From Terriglobus albidus (GTDB lineage Bacteria > Acidobacteriota > Terriglobia > Terriglobales > Acidobacteriaceae): a DNA stretch of 64,000 bases. Numbering within the stretch: the first letter of the stretch is position 1; each line of letters begins with the position of its first letter. The position numbers and the translations under genes were made by a program. A model generated the notes under the pieces. The model ran no database searches and was not told the origin of the DNA. It saw nothing but the letters and a program-made list of their open reading frames with translations. The DNA is taken from the NCBI RefSeq assembly GCF_025685425.1, contig NZ_JAGTAS010000056.1, forward strand, positions 62,001-126,000. The letters are read 5' to 3'. This document shows positions 24,019 through 34,600 of the stretch, piece by piece.

Positions 24019-25310
24019 CCCCTGATGCGCAGAAGATCCGCACCCTTGTTGAAAACAATCGTGAACTCCTGCTGAAGACTTTGGAAGACCTGATCCGCAT
24101 TCCATCAGAGAACCGCTCTCCTGCAGGGGATGAAGCTGCATGTCAGCAGTACCTGGCGGAGCGTCTGAAGGCGACGGGATATGAATATGATCTGTACCCG
24201 CTGAACGATGTAAGGGAATTGCGCGGCCACCCGCTGAGCACACCGGATCGAGACTACCCCGACCGGCCCAACCTCAGTACTGTACGCCGCGGATCGGGTG
24301 GTGGCCGCTCACTTATCCTCTCCGGGCACATCGACACGGTGCCGCGCGGCACCCTGCCGTGGACGCGGGACGCATTTGAAGCGGTGCGCGAGGGCGACCG
24401 CATCTATGGCCGCGGGGCGAACGATATGAAGGCGGGTGTCGCGATCAACTTATTCGTGTTGCAGATGCTGGATGCGATGAGATTGCGGTTGCGCGGGGAC
24501 GTGATCTTCGAAAGCGTTGTGGATGAGGAATTCGGCGGTGTGAATGGGACGCTTGCGGCGCGGCTACGGGGCTCTATGGCGGATGCGGCCATTGTGACGG
24601 AGCCTTCCTCTTTACGCATCTGTGCGGCGCAGCGTGGCGGGCGCACCGTGCACCTGCTGTTTACCGCATCTGGCGGCGTCTTGGATGGCGGCCCTGGCGC
24701 GGGTGTCATCACGCAGTTGAAACGCTTCATGGATGAGCTGCCGAATTTCGCCAACCAGCGGAAGAGGGAGTGCAAGGGACACGCGCTTTATCAGAGCGAT
24801 GATCCCGTGCCGGTCACCATCACCAAGATCACGACTGGCCCTTGGGGGACGAGTGAGCCGATCACCGTGCCGGAAGAGTGCAGGGTAGAGCTGTACTGGC
24901 AGCTGATGCCGGGCGAAGAACAAGCCGATGTCGACACCGAGTTTCAGGCGTGGCTGGATGGCCTGATCAATGCAGCGCCAGATATCTTTGCATCCGCACC
25001 GACGTTGACGAAGGCAGTGCGCTGGCTACCGGGATCAGCCATTGAAGCAGATGAGCCGCTTTGCGTGGAGCTGGCGGATGCAGCGCAAGAAGCGAACGGA
25101 ACGCGTCCGTCCGTTGTGGGCATGGAAGCCCCATGCGACATGTTCATCTTCCATCGCTTTGGCATACCTGCGGTGCTTTGGGGGCCCAGCGGTGCCGGGG
25201 CACATGGTTCGGACGAGTACGTCACCATCTCCAGCATGCTGGACGCCGCCGCCGCCCTGCTGTTGTTCACATGCCGGTGGTGCGGCGTCGCCGGGGGGCC
25301 GCAGGAATGA
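24015..25310 (+). CDS. M20-family zinc amidohydrolase/peptidase (ArgE/DapE/ACY1 type)
   Basis: 431 residues; ATG 24015 overlaps the permease stop (ATGA). Di-zinc motifs are intact: LILSGHIDTVPRG (first His and Asp), YGRGANDMKAGVA (bridging Asp), VVDEEFGGVNG (catalytic Glu-Glu), a later EAPCDMFIF region and the C-terminal GAHGSDEYV with the last His. There is no signal peptide, so it acts in the cytosol after import. Family reactions: removal of an acyl group from, or cleavage of, an amino-acid amide. In this operon it may free the sugar or amino acid from a conjugate. Its partner genes parallel the fra set, which also carries an amidohydrolase (asparaginase). Confidence 0.88.
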   Translation: MTPDAQKIRTLVENNRELLLKTLEDLIRIPSENRSPAGDEAACQQYLAERLKATGYEYDLYPLNDVRELRGHPLSTPDRDYPDRPNLSTVRRGSGGGRSLILSGHIDTVPRGTLPWTRDAFEAVREGDRIYGRGANDMKAGVAINLFVLQMLDAMRLRLRGDVIFESVVDEEFGGVNGTLAARLRGSMADAAIVTEPSSLRICAAQRGGRTVHLLFTASGGVLDGGPGAGVITQLKRFMDELPNFANQRKRECKGHALYQSDDPVPVTITKITTGPWGTSEPITVPEECRVELYWQLMPGEEQADVDTEFQAWLDGLINAAPDIFASAPTLTKAVRWLPGSAIEADEPLCVELADAAQEANGTRPSVVGMEAPCDMFIFHRFGIPAVLWGPSGAGAHGSDEYVTISSMLDAAAALLLFTCRWCGVAGGPQE

Positions 25311-26785
25311 GAGTGCTACAGAGCGTGGCGATTGGCATTGGATGCATTCTTTCGACGGCCGGCGCTGCCGCACAGACAATCGTCATCAAGCCAGTGGAAT
25401 CTGACCGTGTGCTGACTAATCCTGGCATCGGCTTCACCACATTCCAGCGCTTCAATGGAGACAAGCTGAACAGCGGTACGGGGTGGACCGAAGGCTCGCC
25501 GATCGAGTCCCAGCCATTGCCCGGAGCGACGGTTGCGCCCGGATACCCGAAGTCCACCGTTGCATATCTGCGGCTGTATTGGAAGTTCCTCGAACCAGAA
25601 AAAGGTCGCTTCGATTGGAGCCTGCTGGACCGAGCTTTGGAGACTGCTCAGCAGCGCAGACAGACGCTGATGTTGCGAATTGCGCCCCATGGTTCGCAAG
25701 CTACCGAGGATGTTCCGGGCTGGTATCGCAAGGAGACAGGAGAACACATCGACGCGGGCCACAGGCAAACCGACTGGCAATCCAAGAAGGCCAAGTGGCT
25801 CATCGATCCCGAGCAGCCAGCGTACGCGCGAGAATACGGAGCTATGATCCGTGCCCTCGGGAAACGATATGATGGCGATCCAAGGCTGGAGTCGGTCGAC
25901 ATTTCACTGCTCGCAGCATGGGGCGAGGGAGCAGGGAGCGATTTGCTGAGCGGCGCCACACGCACGGCGTTGATCAGGAGCTACACCGAGAGCTTTCACC
26001 GCACACCGCTCCTCACACAGCTCGCCGATGCAGGTACCGTAGCGGAGACCCTTGCCGCAGCGCATAACGGAGGCGCTGCAGGCAGTCCAGATGCTCCGGT
26101 CGTAGGTTGGCGCGCAGATTGTCTCGGCGACATGGGCGGATTCGATCCAAAACGAAACCTGATGACGGATAGCTACCCGGAGGCCATTGTCGGACTGCAT
26201 CTGGATCAGCTATGGAAAACCGCACCGGTGGCGATGGAGTCCTGCTGGGTTATGCAGCATTGGAAGGACCAGGGCTGGGACCTGAAGTACATTGCGGCTC
26301 AAGCGGAGAAATGGCACGTATCCACGTTCAACAACAAGTCGTCCGCCGTGCCGGAAGAGTGGTGGCCTCAGGTGAATGAGTGGCTGCGCCACATGGGATA
26401 TCGGTTCGCGCTGCGACGGTTTGCCTATCCGTCGCGCATAGGCTCCGACCGCACGCTGAAGTACGAATCATGGTGGGAGAACAAAGGGAACGCCCCTGTG
26501 TACCGGCCGTACCGTGCTGCGCTGCAGCTCACCGACGGCCGGGGCACGTGGGTTATTCCACTTCCGGCAGATGTACGCAGTTGGTTACCGGGAGATATCG
26601 TGCAGAATGGCACCGTGACGCTGCCGCAGGGCATACCCTCGGGTGAGTATCGCCTCGCCATCGCGCTGATAGATCCCATCGAGCCGCAGCCCCGCATCCA
26701 CCTCGCCGTGGAAGGCGAGAACAGCAATGGATGGTTTCCACTGGGAAGCCTTTTCCTTGAAGGCACGCCGTCCACCAACCGTTAG
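25307..26785 (+). CDS. Secreted DUF4832 protein (putative glycoside hydrolase-like)
   Basis: 492 residues; ATG 25307 overlaps the M20 stop (ATGA) and starts a signal peptide (VLQSVAIGIGCILSTAGAAAQ). The long upstream frame is discarded. The first 330 residues resemble a TIM barrel with GH42/GH5-like spacing (NPGIGFTTFQRF, AYLRLYWKFLEPEKGRFDW, LLDRALETAQQRRQTLMLRI, VDISLLAAWGEGAG). The C-terminal 150 residues are the DUF4832 beta domain (SDRTLKYESWWENKGNAPVY). Family members are untested putative glycosidases or carbohydrate binders. Tight coupling to a cytosolic catabolic operon suggests that it acts on the polymer or glycoside feeding the pathway. Confidence 0.8.
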   Translation: MRVLQSVAIGIGCILSTAGAAAQTIVIKPVESDRVLTNPGIGFTTFQRFNGDKLNSGTGWTEGSPIESQPLPGATVAPGYPKSTVAYLRLYWKFLEPEKGRFDWSLLDRALETAQQRRQTLMLRIAPHGSQATEDVPGWYRKETGEHIDAGHRQTDWQSKKAKWLIDPEQPAYAREYGAMIRALGKRYDGDPRLESVDISLLAAWGEGAGSDLLSGATRTALIRSYTESFHRTPLLTQLADAGTVAETLAAAHNGGAAGSPDAPVVGWRADCLGDMGGFDPKRNLMTDSYPEAIVGLHLDQLWKTAPVAMESCWVMQHWKDQGWDLKYIAAQAEKWHVSTFNNKSSAVPEEWWPQVNEWLRHMGYRFALRRFAYPSRIGSDRTLKYESWWENKGNAPVYRPYRAALQLTDGRGTWVIPLPADVRSWLPGDIVQNGTVTLPQGIPSGEYRLAIALIDPIEPQPRIHLAVEGENSNGWFPLGSLFLEGTPSTNR

Positions 26786-26842
26786 CAACGACCCTCCGCT
26801 CAACGAAAAAAAACGGCATATATTACGTATTGTTATCTTTTG

Positions 26843-26871
26843 TTGACTTTGTGTTTCCTTTCCTGTACTAA
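26843..26871 (+). promoter_or_regulatory. Sigma-70-type promoter of the second TonB receptor
   Basis: TTGACT at 26843-26848, a 17-base spacer, then TACTAA at 26866-26871. This is the best housekeeping-type promoter seen in the window and points at the receptor start 80 bases on. An AT-rich stretch (TATTACGTATTGTTAT) sits directly upstream and might hold an operator. Confidence 0.65.
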
Positions 26872-26951
26872 GTACGCACTGCCTTTTCTCTAGATCCGGC
26901 CGGTCTGCGGGCCGGGCATAGTGCTGGTGCTTGTTTCTCCAAGGAGCTTGT

Positions 26952-29900
26952 ATGGGCGTTTTCCTGCGTACTTTCGGTTGTAGTCTGCTTCTGTCCACCG
27001 CGGCAGTAGCCCAGTTGTCCAACTCGGGTGTGAAGGGCACGGTGCACGACAGCACGAACGGTATCGTGCCCGATGCTGCCGTCACCCTGACGAACCTCGG
27101 AACCCAGGAACACCGCCAGGACCGGACGAACCGCGAAGGCTACTTTGATTTCACCGCGTTGGCGCCTGGCGAGTATGAGGTGCAGGTACAGCGCGAGGGC
27201 TTCGCGGACTTTGTGGCCAAGCTGACGCTGCGAGTGGCCCAGAACGCTACGGTAGATGCGGTATTGAAAGTGGCTACTACCTATGCTTCCGTCGATGTCG
27301 TGGATGCAACACCGATCATTGAACGTTCCGAAGCGACGATTGCCGATGTGAAAGAAGACGTCCGCATTCAGACGCTGCCGTTGGCGAATAGAAACTTTCT
27401 CAACGTGCTGAACTTCACGCCAGGCGTGGTGGCGAACGGGTTTGGCGGCCAGGGAAATGGCTATACGCGCGTCAACGGAATCCCAGGCGGATCGATGGAC
27501 TACCTGGTGGATGGACAGACCGCATCCGAGCGCGTCACCAATGAGCTTCAGCGTACGCCGCAGCCTCTGCCAACCATCCAGGAACTCAAGGTCACAACGT
27601 CGAACGGCAGCGCGGAGTACAGCCGTCCGGGCATGGTGGAGGTTGCAACCAAAAGCGGTACGAATCAGCTTCATGGCCAGCTATTCGAACTGAATCGCAT
27701 CAGTGCGCTGCAGGCGAAGACCATGGGCCAAACCTCTGTGAAGTCGCTTGTGCATAACGAGTTTGGCGGCAATCTTGGCGGTCCGGTCATCATTCCCAAG
27801 CTGTACGACGGACGCAATAAGACGTTCTTTTTTGTGGACGTGGAAGCGATTCGTGAACGCTCCGCTGCAAACGCGCGGTACACGGTTCCGCAGAAAAACT
27901 GGAAGACCGGTGATTTCTCGAACTTTGTAGATTCGCAGGGTGCCCCGGTAATCATCTATGATCCGCTGACGACGCATTACGATCCCGCACTTCAGTCCTA
28001 TGTGCGTTCGCCCTTCCCCGGTAATCGCATTCCTGTGGAACGTATCAATCCCATCGCAGCAAAGATCATGACCTACATTCCCGATCCGACCAGCTCGGCC
28101 CCGTATTACCTGGGACCGAACTATCAGGTACCCAACCTGCGAGCAAAGTCTGATCAGACCTTGATCACGGCGAAGGTGGATCAACTCTTTGGGCAGCAGC
28201 GTCTCTCGGTTCGCTATACACACACCGATACGGCCTCGGGAGGCGCCGGATATTTTCTGAATCCGCGTCAGGGTGCTCAAGGTGGCCACAATGCTGCCAT
28301 CTCATACACGCACATCTTCACACCGAACATTGTGAATGAAGCGCGCGGCGGCGTGCAGGTGTTCCATGCATACAGCGGTCCGCAGATCATTTCGCCGCCC
28401 ATTACGCAGACACTTGGTCTACCCACATACCCGGGTACGATCGCGTGGCCCAGCTTTTACTTCGATGATGCCTATAGCTACAACTTCGATGGTATCGATC
28501 GTGATAACCCCAAGGATTCACCGAACATCACGGTGAATGTGGCGGACAACGTGAGCCTCACAAAGGGACGTCACGAAATGAAGACGGGTTTCGCGTTTCA
28601 GCACGTGATGGTAGAGACTTATGAGACCGGGCAGCCAGGCGGAGATTACAACTTCTCCGGTCTTTTCACGGCGCAGATGGATCCCAAACAGGCAGCCAAA
28701 GGTATCTACAACCAGCAGATGGCAGACACCGGTGCCGGTCTTGCTGATCTATTGCTGGGCCACACAGATTACGCCGGCCTGAATCAATATCCCGTCTTCG
28801 ATACACGTCAGAGCTACTTTGCCGGATTTTTCCAGGACAACTGGAAGGTAACACCCAAGCTGGTTCTGAACCTGGGCCTTCGCTATGACTATTGGACGCC
28901 CTTCAAAGATGCGAATGGCAAAGCCTCCACGCTCAAGTTCACGGCGGGCAGCAACAAGCCTGTGGTTGTATATCCCGGATCAGGCACGCCAAACGTTGAT
29001 CCTGCTGTCCTGAGCGCCTACCAATCTGCCGGCCTTCAGTTCCAATCGGCACAGGCAGCCGGTTTCAACTCGGATTTGTGGAACATGGAAAAGAACAACT
29101 GGGCGCCTCGTTTCGGTATTGCCTATACGCTGAACGAGAAGACGGTGCTTCGCGGTGGTTACGGCATCTATTACTGGGCCATGCCACTCATCCAGTACCA
29201 CCAGAACACGCGTAAGAACGCTCCGTTCAGCTATATCTATCAGAGCACGGTTGATAACACTGACAACAACGCAGCAGAACTTGCGTTTCCTGCGGCTCCC
29301 AGTCGCTACAGCAACCAGTCTCCAAATGCGCGTACGCTCGGCAACCAGTTCATCAATCCTACTTCGCTTGCGATTGCGGAGAACAGCGGCTGGAACATCC
29401 TGCCGTTCGATCCAAACTACAAGCCACAACGTGTGGCTCAGTACAACGTGACCTTGGAGCGTGATCTGGGCAAGAAGACCGGAGTTCGTCTGTCCTACGT
29501 CGGAAACAACAGCAGCAACCTTGTGATGTATGACCCCATCAACGCTCTGGTTCCCCGTGCCCAGGCTCCGGCCGGCGCCAAAATTCAGCAGCGGCGCGCC
29601 TATCCGAACTTCGCCACATCATCCACGAACGCAATGGACCTCATGCGCTACAACGGCTTCGCCAATTCAAACTCGGCGCAGGCGGAAGTAAAGCAGCAGG
29701 TGAATGCAGACATGATCCTCCAGGGATCGTTCGTGTATCAGCGAGTGCTGACGACGTCGGAGGGCAGTAATAACACATTCGCGGGATTGGAGATGTTGCC
29801 CTCTGCTCTGACCAACAATGCTTCGGATGCGCAGCGCTTGTCCTCTGTGTACGCGAACGACTCCTCTCTTCCGCGCTATGCAATCAGTATCAACACGCAT

Positions 29901-30431
29901 TACGTGTTGCCATTCGGCAAAGGCAAGATGTTCCTGAACAACACGAACGGTTTTGTGGATCGTCTTGTGAGCGGATGGAACTTTACCGCCTTCTTCTACT
30001 GGCGTAGTGGTCTGTACTTCTCGCCGTACTATAGTGCGCGCGGTTCGGCAACGATCCTCGCACAGGGCAAGAATGGCGCGTTGCCCAAGGATCAGCGCAC
30101 GCGTAAGCAGTGGTTTGATGCTCGTGTATGCCGCCTGGACCTGGGACAGACCTGCACCACTCAGTCATACCTCCAGCGGGCCAATACACTCGATAACGAT
30201 CTGCTAAACAACATTCCGCGTAGCACCCTCACCGGTCCGGGATTCAACAACATGGACGCCACATTCTCCAAGATCACGCCGATCAAGGAGCGCTTGAACC
30301 TCCAGCTGGAGGCGCAGGTCTTCAACATCTACAACCACATCAACATGAGCATTCCCAACAATCAGGGAGTAATTACTTCACAGGTTGGCGGGAGCCGTCT
30401 GATCCAGTTGCAGGGCAAGATCGTCTTCTAA
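26952..30431 (+). CDS. Oar-like TonB-dependent outer-membrane receptor of the conjugate-utilisation locus
   Basis: 1159 residues from ATG 26952 with AAGGAG upstream; the TTG at 26931 is dismissed. Signal peptide (VFLRTFGCSLLLSTAAVAQ). Carboxypeptidase-regulatory-like domain at residues about 24-105 (VKGTVHDSTNGIVPDAAVTLTN), plug domain about 110-230 (TLPLANRNFLNVLNFTPGVV), then a long barrel (FFQDNWKVTPKLVLNLGLRYDYW is the typical strand pair) ending in KIVF. Own promoter, and a strong terminator follows, so it is a single transcription unit. Energy-dependent uptake across the outer membrane of the same substrate class as the cytosolic operon before it is inferred from position. Confidence 0.9.
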   Translation: MGVFLRTFGCSLLLSTAAVAQLSNSGVKGTVHDSTNGIVPDAAVTLTNLGTQEHRQDRTNREGYFDFTALAPGEYEVQVQREGFADFVAKLTLRVAQNATVDAVLKVATTYASVDVVDATPIIERSEATIADVKEDVRIQTLPLANRNFLNVLNFTPGVVANGFGGQGNGYTRVNGIPGGSMDYLVDGQTASERVTNELQRTPQPLPTIQELKVTTSNGSAEYSRPGMVEVATKSGTNQLHGQLFELNRISALQAKTMGQTSVKSLVHNEFGGNLGGPVIIPKLYDGRNKTFFFVDVEAIRERSAANARYTVPQKNWKTGDFSNFVDSQGAPVIIYDPLTTHYDPALQSYVRSPFPGNRIPVERINPIAAKIMTYIPDPTSSAPYYLGPNYQVPNLRAKSDQTLITAKVDQLFGQQRLSVRYTHTDTASGGAGYFLNPRQGAQGGHNAAISYTHIFTPNIVNEARGGVQVFHAYSGPQIISPPITQTLGLPTYPGTIAWPSFYFDDAYSYNFDGIDRDNPKDSPNITVNVADNVSLTKGRHEMKTGFAFQHVMVETYETGQPGGDYNFSGLFTAQMDPKQAAKGIYNQQMADTGAGLADLLLGHTDYAGLNQYPVFDTRQSYFAGFFQDNWKVTPKLVLNLGLRYDYWTPFKDANGKASTLKFTAGSNKPVVVYPGSGTPNVDPAVLSAYQSAGLQFQSAQAAGFNSDLWNMEKNNWAPRFGIAYTLNEKTVLRGGYGIYYWAMPLIQYHQNTRKNAPFSYIYQSTVDNTDNNAAELAFPAAPSRYSNQSPNARTLGNQFINPTSLAIAENSGWNILPFDPNYKPQRVAQYNVTLERDLGKKTGVRLSYVGNNSSNLVMYDPINALVPRAQAPAGAKIQQRRAYPNFATSSTNAMDLMRYNGFANSNSAQAEVKQQVNADMILQGSFVYQRVLTTSEGSNNTFAGLEMLPSALTNNASDAQRLSSVYANDSSLPRYAISINTHYVLPFGKGKMFLNNTNGFVDRLVSGWNFTAFFYWRSGLYFSPYYSARGSATILAQGKNGALPKDQRTRKQWFDARVCRLDLGQTCTTQSYLQRANTLDNDLLNNIPRSTLTGPGFNNMDATFSKITPIKERLNLQLEAQVFNIYNHINMSIPNNQGVITSQVGGSRLIQLQGKIVF

Positions 30432-30450
30432 AAGCGCGAAGGTCACTCCT

Positions 30451-30480
30451 GAAGGATCCCGTAAGGGATCCTTCCTTTTT
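30451..30480 (+). terminator. Rho-independent terminator after the TonB receptor
   Basis: GAAGGATCCC and GGGATCCTTC form a perfect 10-bp stem around the tetraloop GTAA, followed by CTTTTTT. It starts 20 bases after the receptor stop. Confidence 0.93.
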
Positions 30481-30505
30481 TGTATTGGAGCTGGAGGTGT
30501 GCGCT

Positions 30506-30574
30506 GGAGCATTTTCCTTGTTGCTGGGTAGACCGACAGAGGAGTGCAGCGGCGTTTTTATTGCGGAAAAGGCT
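30506..30574. repeat. Dispersed ~68-bp repeat, copy A
   Basis: GGAGCATTTTCCTTGTTGCT ... GGAGTGCAGCGGCG ... ATTGCGGAAAAGGCT matches copy B at 45393-45459 over nearly its whole length with scattered changes. Its ends GGAGCATTTTCC and GGAAAAGGCT are partly complementary, so it may fold as a palindromic REP/MITE-like unit. Its right end provides the stop codon region of the CBM9-like gene. Confidence 0.6.
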
Positions 30575-31457
30575 AATCGCGAAGAAGGTGCAGGTAGCCG
30601 AACCGCGACGGCACATGGAAGCTGACATCATGTGTGGGTTGCCACGCAAGTTCTACGGGAGCGGGTCCTTGGCTACGGAAGAGATTCAAGCGCAGATCGC
30701 GGGTCCCGCGTTCGGCGAGTAGCGGGACCGGAACGCGCAGGAAGGCCAGCCAGCGACTCTGGCTTTCACGCAGCTCAGCGGCCGCAAGAAATCCGGAATT
30801 GAGTGCGACAGAGCTATGGATGGCGCCATCGTCCGCCGTGATGTCCAGATCGAGCCATTCACCACGCGGTGATACTTCATACTCGCCATAGCCTTGCGAC
30901 GCTTTCGGGTCGCGTCCAAGGAAGAGTTCGGCAACGTCGTGTTCCCAAAGGTTGGGGGTCGGTTGTGTAAGCACCGCATCGTCTGTGCGTAGGTTTAGGT
31001 GCTCGTAGCCAGAATTGAAGAGCAAGTAAAGATTATTGTCTGTCCAGCGCATGCGAACTTCCGTATCGTGCCCTTCCACGCGCAGACCTGAATTGTCTGT
31101 CAGAAGGAGGGCAGACGGAGCAGACTGCCACCATCCAGAACATGGATCAAGATCAACGTCTATCTCCTCCCCCGACCACGCAGCCAACGCCGTGCGGTGC
31201 CAGAGACGGCGCTCGTGTTCCGCATCGCTGATTGCCATCCAATGGACAGCCTCAACGGCGTGCGTGCGCCGTACTAACCAGCCGATACGGCCAGCCTGCT
31301 TCTCATCCGCTTCTACCGTGAATTGGATGTGCATGGCGCTGTGGCATTGGCGGGCCTGCAAATGTTGGGGAGGGATTCGCTGGGTCTCAAGCACCTGAAG
31401 GATGCGCGACACAGATCGCTCCACGGCAGAAACACGTACCTGGAAGTACCAATGCAA
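30573..31457 (-). CDS. Cytosolic-looking protein with ACT-like N-terminus and CBM9-like C-terminus
   Basis: 294 residues from TTG 31457, chosen because AAGGAG sits five bases upstream; a TTG at 31496 would only extend it without a ribosome site. Residues 1-75 (HWYFQVRVSAVERSVSRILQ ... MHIQFTVEADEKQAGRI) have the beta-alpha-beta pattern of ACT domains such as acetolactate-synthase small subunits. Residues about 90-290 resemble CBM9-like beta sandwiches (VRMRWTDNNLYLLFNSGYE, DVAELFLGRDP, YGEYEVSPRGEWLDL, WLAFLRVPVPLL). There is no signal peptide, unusual for a CBM9-like protein. Divergent from the DUF5107 gene. Function unknown; the fold calls are from pattern only. Confidence 0.6.
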   Translation of the reverse strand: MHWYFQVRVSAVERSVSRILQVLETQRIPPQHLQARQCHSAMHIQFTVEADEKQAGRIGWLVRRTHAVEAVHWMAISDAEHERRLWHRTALAAWSGEEIDVDLDPCSGWWQSAPSALLLTDNSGLRVEGHDTEVRMRWTDNNLYLLFNSGYEHLNLRTDDAVLTQPTPNLWEHDVAELFLGRDPKASQGYGEYEVSPRGEWLDLDITADDGAIHSSVALNSGFLAAAELRESQSRWLAFLRVPVPLLAERGTRDLRLNLFRSQGPAPVELAWQPTHDVSFHVPSRFGYLHLLRD

Positions 31458-31604
31458 TGCGGCTCCTTGGGTGGCTGGTGGGAAGATCCTTAGCAACTCG
31501 TATAGAAAATGCTAACAAAACGAAACTAAACGATAGTAAAGAGTCGCGCAATCAGGTACAGTAGCTCCATCGCTCGATCGCGGTTTTCTTGGAGTACTTC
31601 ACGA

Positions 31605-34600
31605 ATGAAGAAGCACGGCATCTTTGTCCTTGCGTTGTCCGCTACTCTTTTGCATGCGCAGGGGCCGTCCGCGGTGACGGTTCGCGAGGGCGAGATTTCG
31701 GTGCCCACGTACGAGAATCCTGGACGGGAGCTTCAGCCACCGCTCTTTGCAGGCTCAGCAGCAGGTGGCGTCTATCCGTTTCCCACGTACAAGACACCGC
31801 TGCCTGCAACTCCGACACCAAAGACCTACAAAGCCGTCTTCCTCGAAAGTGACACGCTTCGTCTGACCTATGTGCCGGAGTTCGGCGGCCGCTTCATGGA
31901 ACTGTACGACAAGCTAAACAAGCGTGAGGTCTTCTACAAGAACGACGTCATCAAACCGACCGGCTTCAATCCTCGCATGAACTGGCCGCAGGAGGGTATC
32001 GAGCTCACGGGACCGTTTGACATTCATTCGCTGACGCTGAAGTCAGACCCGTTCTGGTCGAACACCGTGGTGAAGCATGACGATGGCAGCGTCAGCATTA
32101 TGCTGGGCGAGATCGATCCGTTTTACGGTATGGACGTGACTCTTACCGCCACGCTGCATCCTGGTGTACATGGCCTGCAGATCAGCGTGTTTTGCTTCAA
32201 CCCGAACACCAGCCGTATGCCACAGATGTTCTGGACCAATGCTGCGTTCCCATTAACGAAGGAAACGCAGTTTCTCTATCCCATGTCGCGCACTGTAGGT
32301 CACAACACCGGTGAGGTCACAGACTGGCCCTGGTATCACGGGGTGGACTATAGCTGGGACCGTAACAACCTGAATATGCTGGGCGTGTTCGGTATCGACG
32401 CGTATGACAACTACGGGGGCGCCTACATGTATGACCAGGATTACGGCGTCTTTCGCTATGCCGACCGTCGTGTGGTGCAGGGCATGAAGATGTGGACCTG
32501 GGGACACGGCCGCGACTCTGCCGCTACGGAACGCAGCTACACGGACAAGGCCGGCCCGTACTACGAGGCGCAGAGCGGTCGGCATGTCTGGGATGGACAC
32601 TACGAGTGGGTGGGGCCGCACGCCGTCGAACGCTGGAGCGAGTGGTGGATTCCCGTTGCGGGCACTAAAGGGCTTAGCACGCTGAGCGATGCTGCCGCGC
32701 TGAACGTCCGGGAGGAGAAGCAGGGCAGCAAGCCGTCGCTACAGGTTGACCTTTCGCCAGTGCGTGCAGTGCAAGGCGCACATCTGATCGTGACATCCGG
32801 CGCCGGTATGCTGACGGACACCACGCTCGATCTCGTTCCGGGAACGCCCGTTCATAAGACGGTTGTCGCAAAGAGTGGCATCCTGCGAGATGTACAGGTT
32901 GTTCTCAAGGACGCAAGCGGTGCAGAGCTGCTTCGTTATCAGCGGCCCAATCCTGAAACGAAGCCGTCCGATTACACCGCCTTCACGCGCGAATTGGAAA
33001 AGCCGACCAAGCTTCCGGAGCAGATGGACCCGGAGGAGCTAGTGCTTGCCGCCGAGTCAAAGCTGAAGGACCTGGATGACGCAGGCTCACTCGATCTTCT
33101 GGCGCTCTCTCTGAAAAAGTTGCCGGGCTACAGCGTGGCCAACACGTTGAAAGGAATCCTGCTGTACAAGCAAGGCAAACTGCCAGAGGCGGAGGCCGCC
33201 TTGCAGGCGGCAGTGGATCGCAATCCATACGAAGACCGCGGCTGGTACTACCTTGCGGTTACTCAGCTAGACCGGGGCAACCGCACTGCCGCGGAGCGTA
33301 ACCTCTATTACGTGTGGCCGGAGAGCGCCTACTTCGGTAATCGCGAGTATCAGTTAGGACGTTTGAACCTGATGCGCGGAGACTTTCATGCTGCCATCGA
33401 GCATCTTCGCGGCGCTGTGAACCACAACGCGGAAGATCTCAGCGCGCACCAGATGTTGGCAATGGCCTATCGCGCCACGAAGCAGGATGCGCTGGCCGAA
33501 GAAGAATGCGCGACCTTGTTAGGCATCGACCCGACCAATCGCGCAGCATTCGCGGAACGTTTTCTGCGGACCGGAGACGCTGATGTGAAGGCTGAACTCA
33601 AGCGCCGCATCGGTGACCAGACACAGGAGGCGCTCCACCTTGCGGAGTTTTACAGCAACGCGGAACGGTGGAAGGATGCCGCAGCGTTGTTGGAACTAGA
33701 GATACCGCCGAATGCTGATCCGTTCGGGACTTCTTCCGTTTTCTATTACACGCTTGCGGATGCCCAGGACCATGCGGGTGATCACAGCGCGGCGAAGGCC
33801 TCGCGTGCGGCGGCAAAGCGCACTGAGCCTGTTATCGATCGCTTCCCGTATCTCCGATCCAGCGAAGCGCCGCTGCGTGCCGCTATTGCGGTAGACCCGG
33901 CGGATGTACTTGCGCACTACGACCTGGGCTGTCTGCTTTACTCGCTTGACCGCAAGGATGAAGCCGTAGCGGAGTGGCTGGCTGCGGAACATCTACGCGG
34001 TAGCGACTTCAAGATTGAGCGTGTGTTGGGTCTTGCCGCTGCTGAGGCAGGCCAGACGAACATGGCCATCAATCATCTCCAGAAGGGCGTGGAGCTCGAT
34101 CCAAGTCACCTTGCAACGGTGAATGATCTTGTTTCGCAATATGCGAAGGCCGGCCGCTTTGACGAAGAGTTGAAACTTCTGCAGGCCAGCGTTGACCGCG
34201 CGGCAGACAAGGATGACCTGATGATGCGCCTGCTGCAGGTGAACTTAGTGCAGGGCCGGTACGATGATGCGGAGAAGGTGATCGGCACCCACACTTTTGC
34301 GCCGCGCCACCGCGACACACAGCTTCGCGACAACTATCGCGCTTTGAAGTATGCCGAAGCAGGAAAGGCGTTCCGCGCAGGCAAGTATGCGGAGTCATAT
34401 ACCGCATTGCAGGCAATCGCAACACCGCCGGCAACGCTCGGCGTGGACGACTTCCACTTTGAAGCCACACCCCGGCTGAACTACGATCAGGGACTCGTCC
34501 TGGAAGCACTCGGCAAGTATGCTGAAGCGCAGGCGGAGTTCAACGATGCAGTGAAGCATGCCGACCTGACCTCAGGCGACAGGACCAGCTACAACAGCGA

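Noticed and set aside
26868-27674. 268-codon minus-strand frame
   Set aside because: Antisense to the TonB receptor's promoter and N-terminus; long antisense frames are expected in high-GC DNA.
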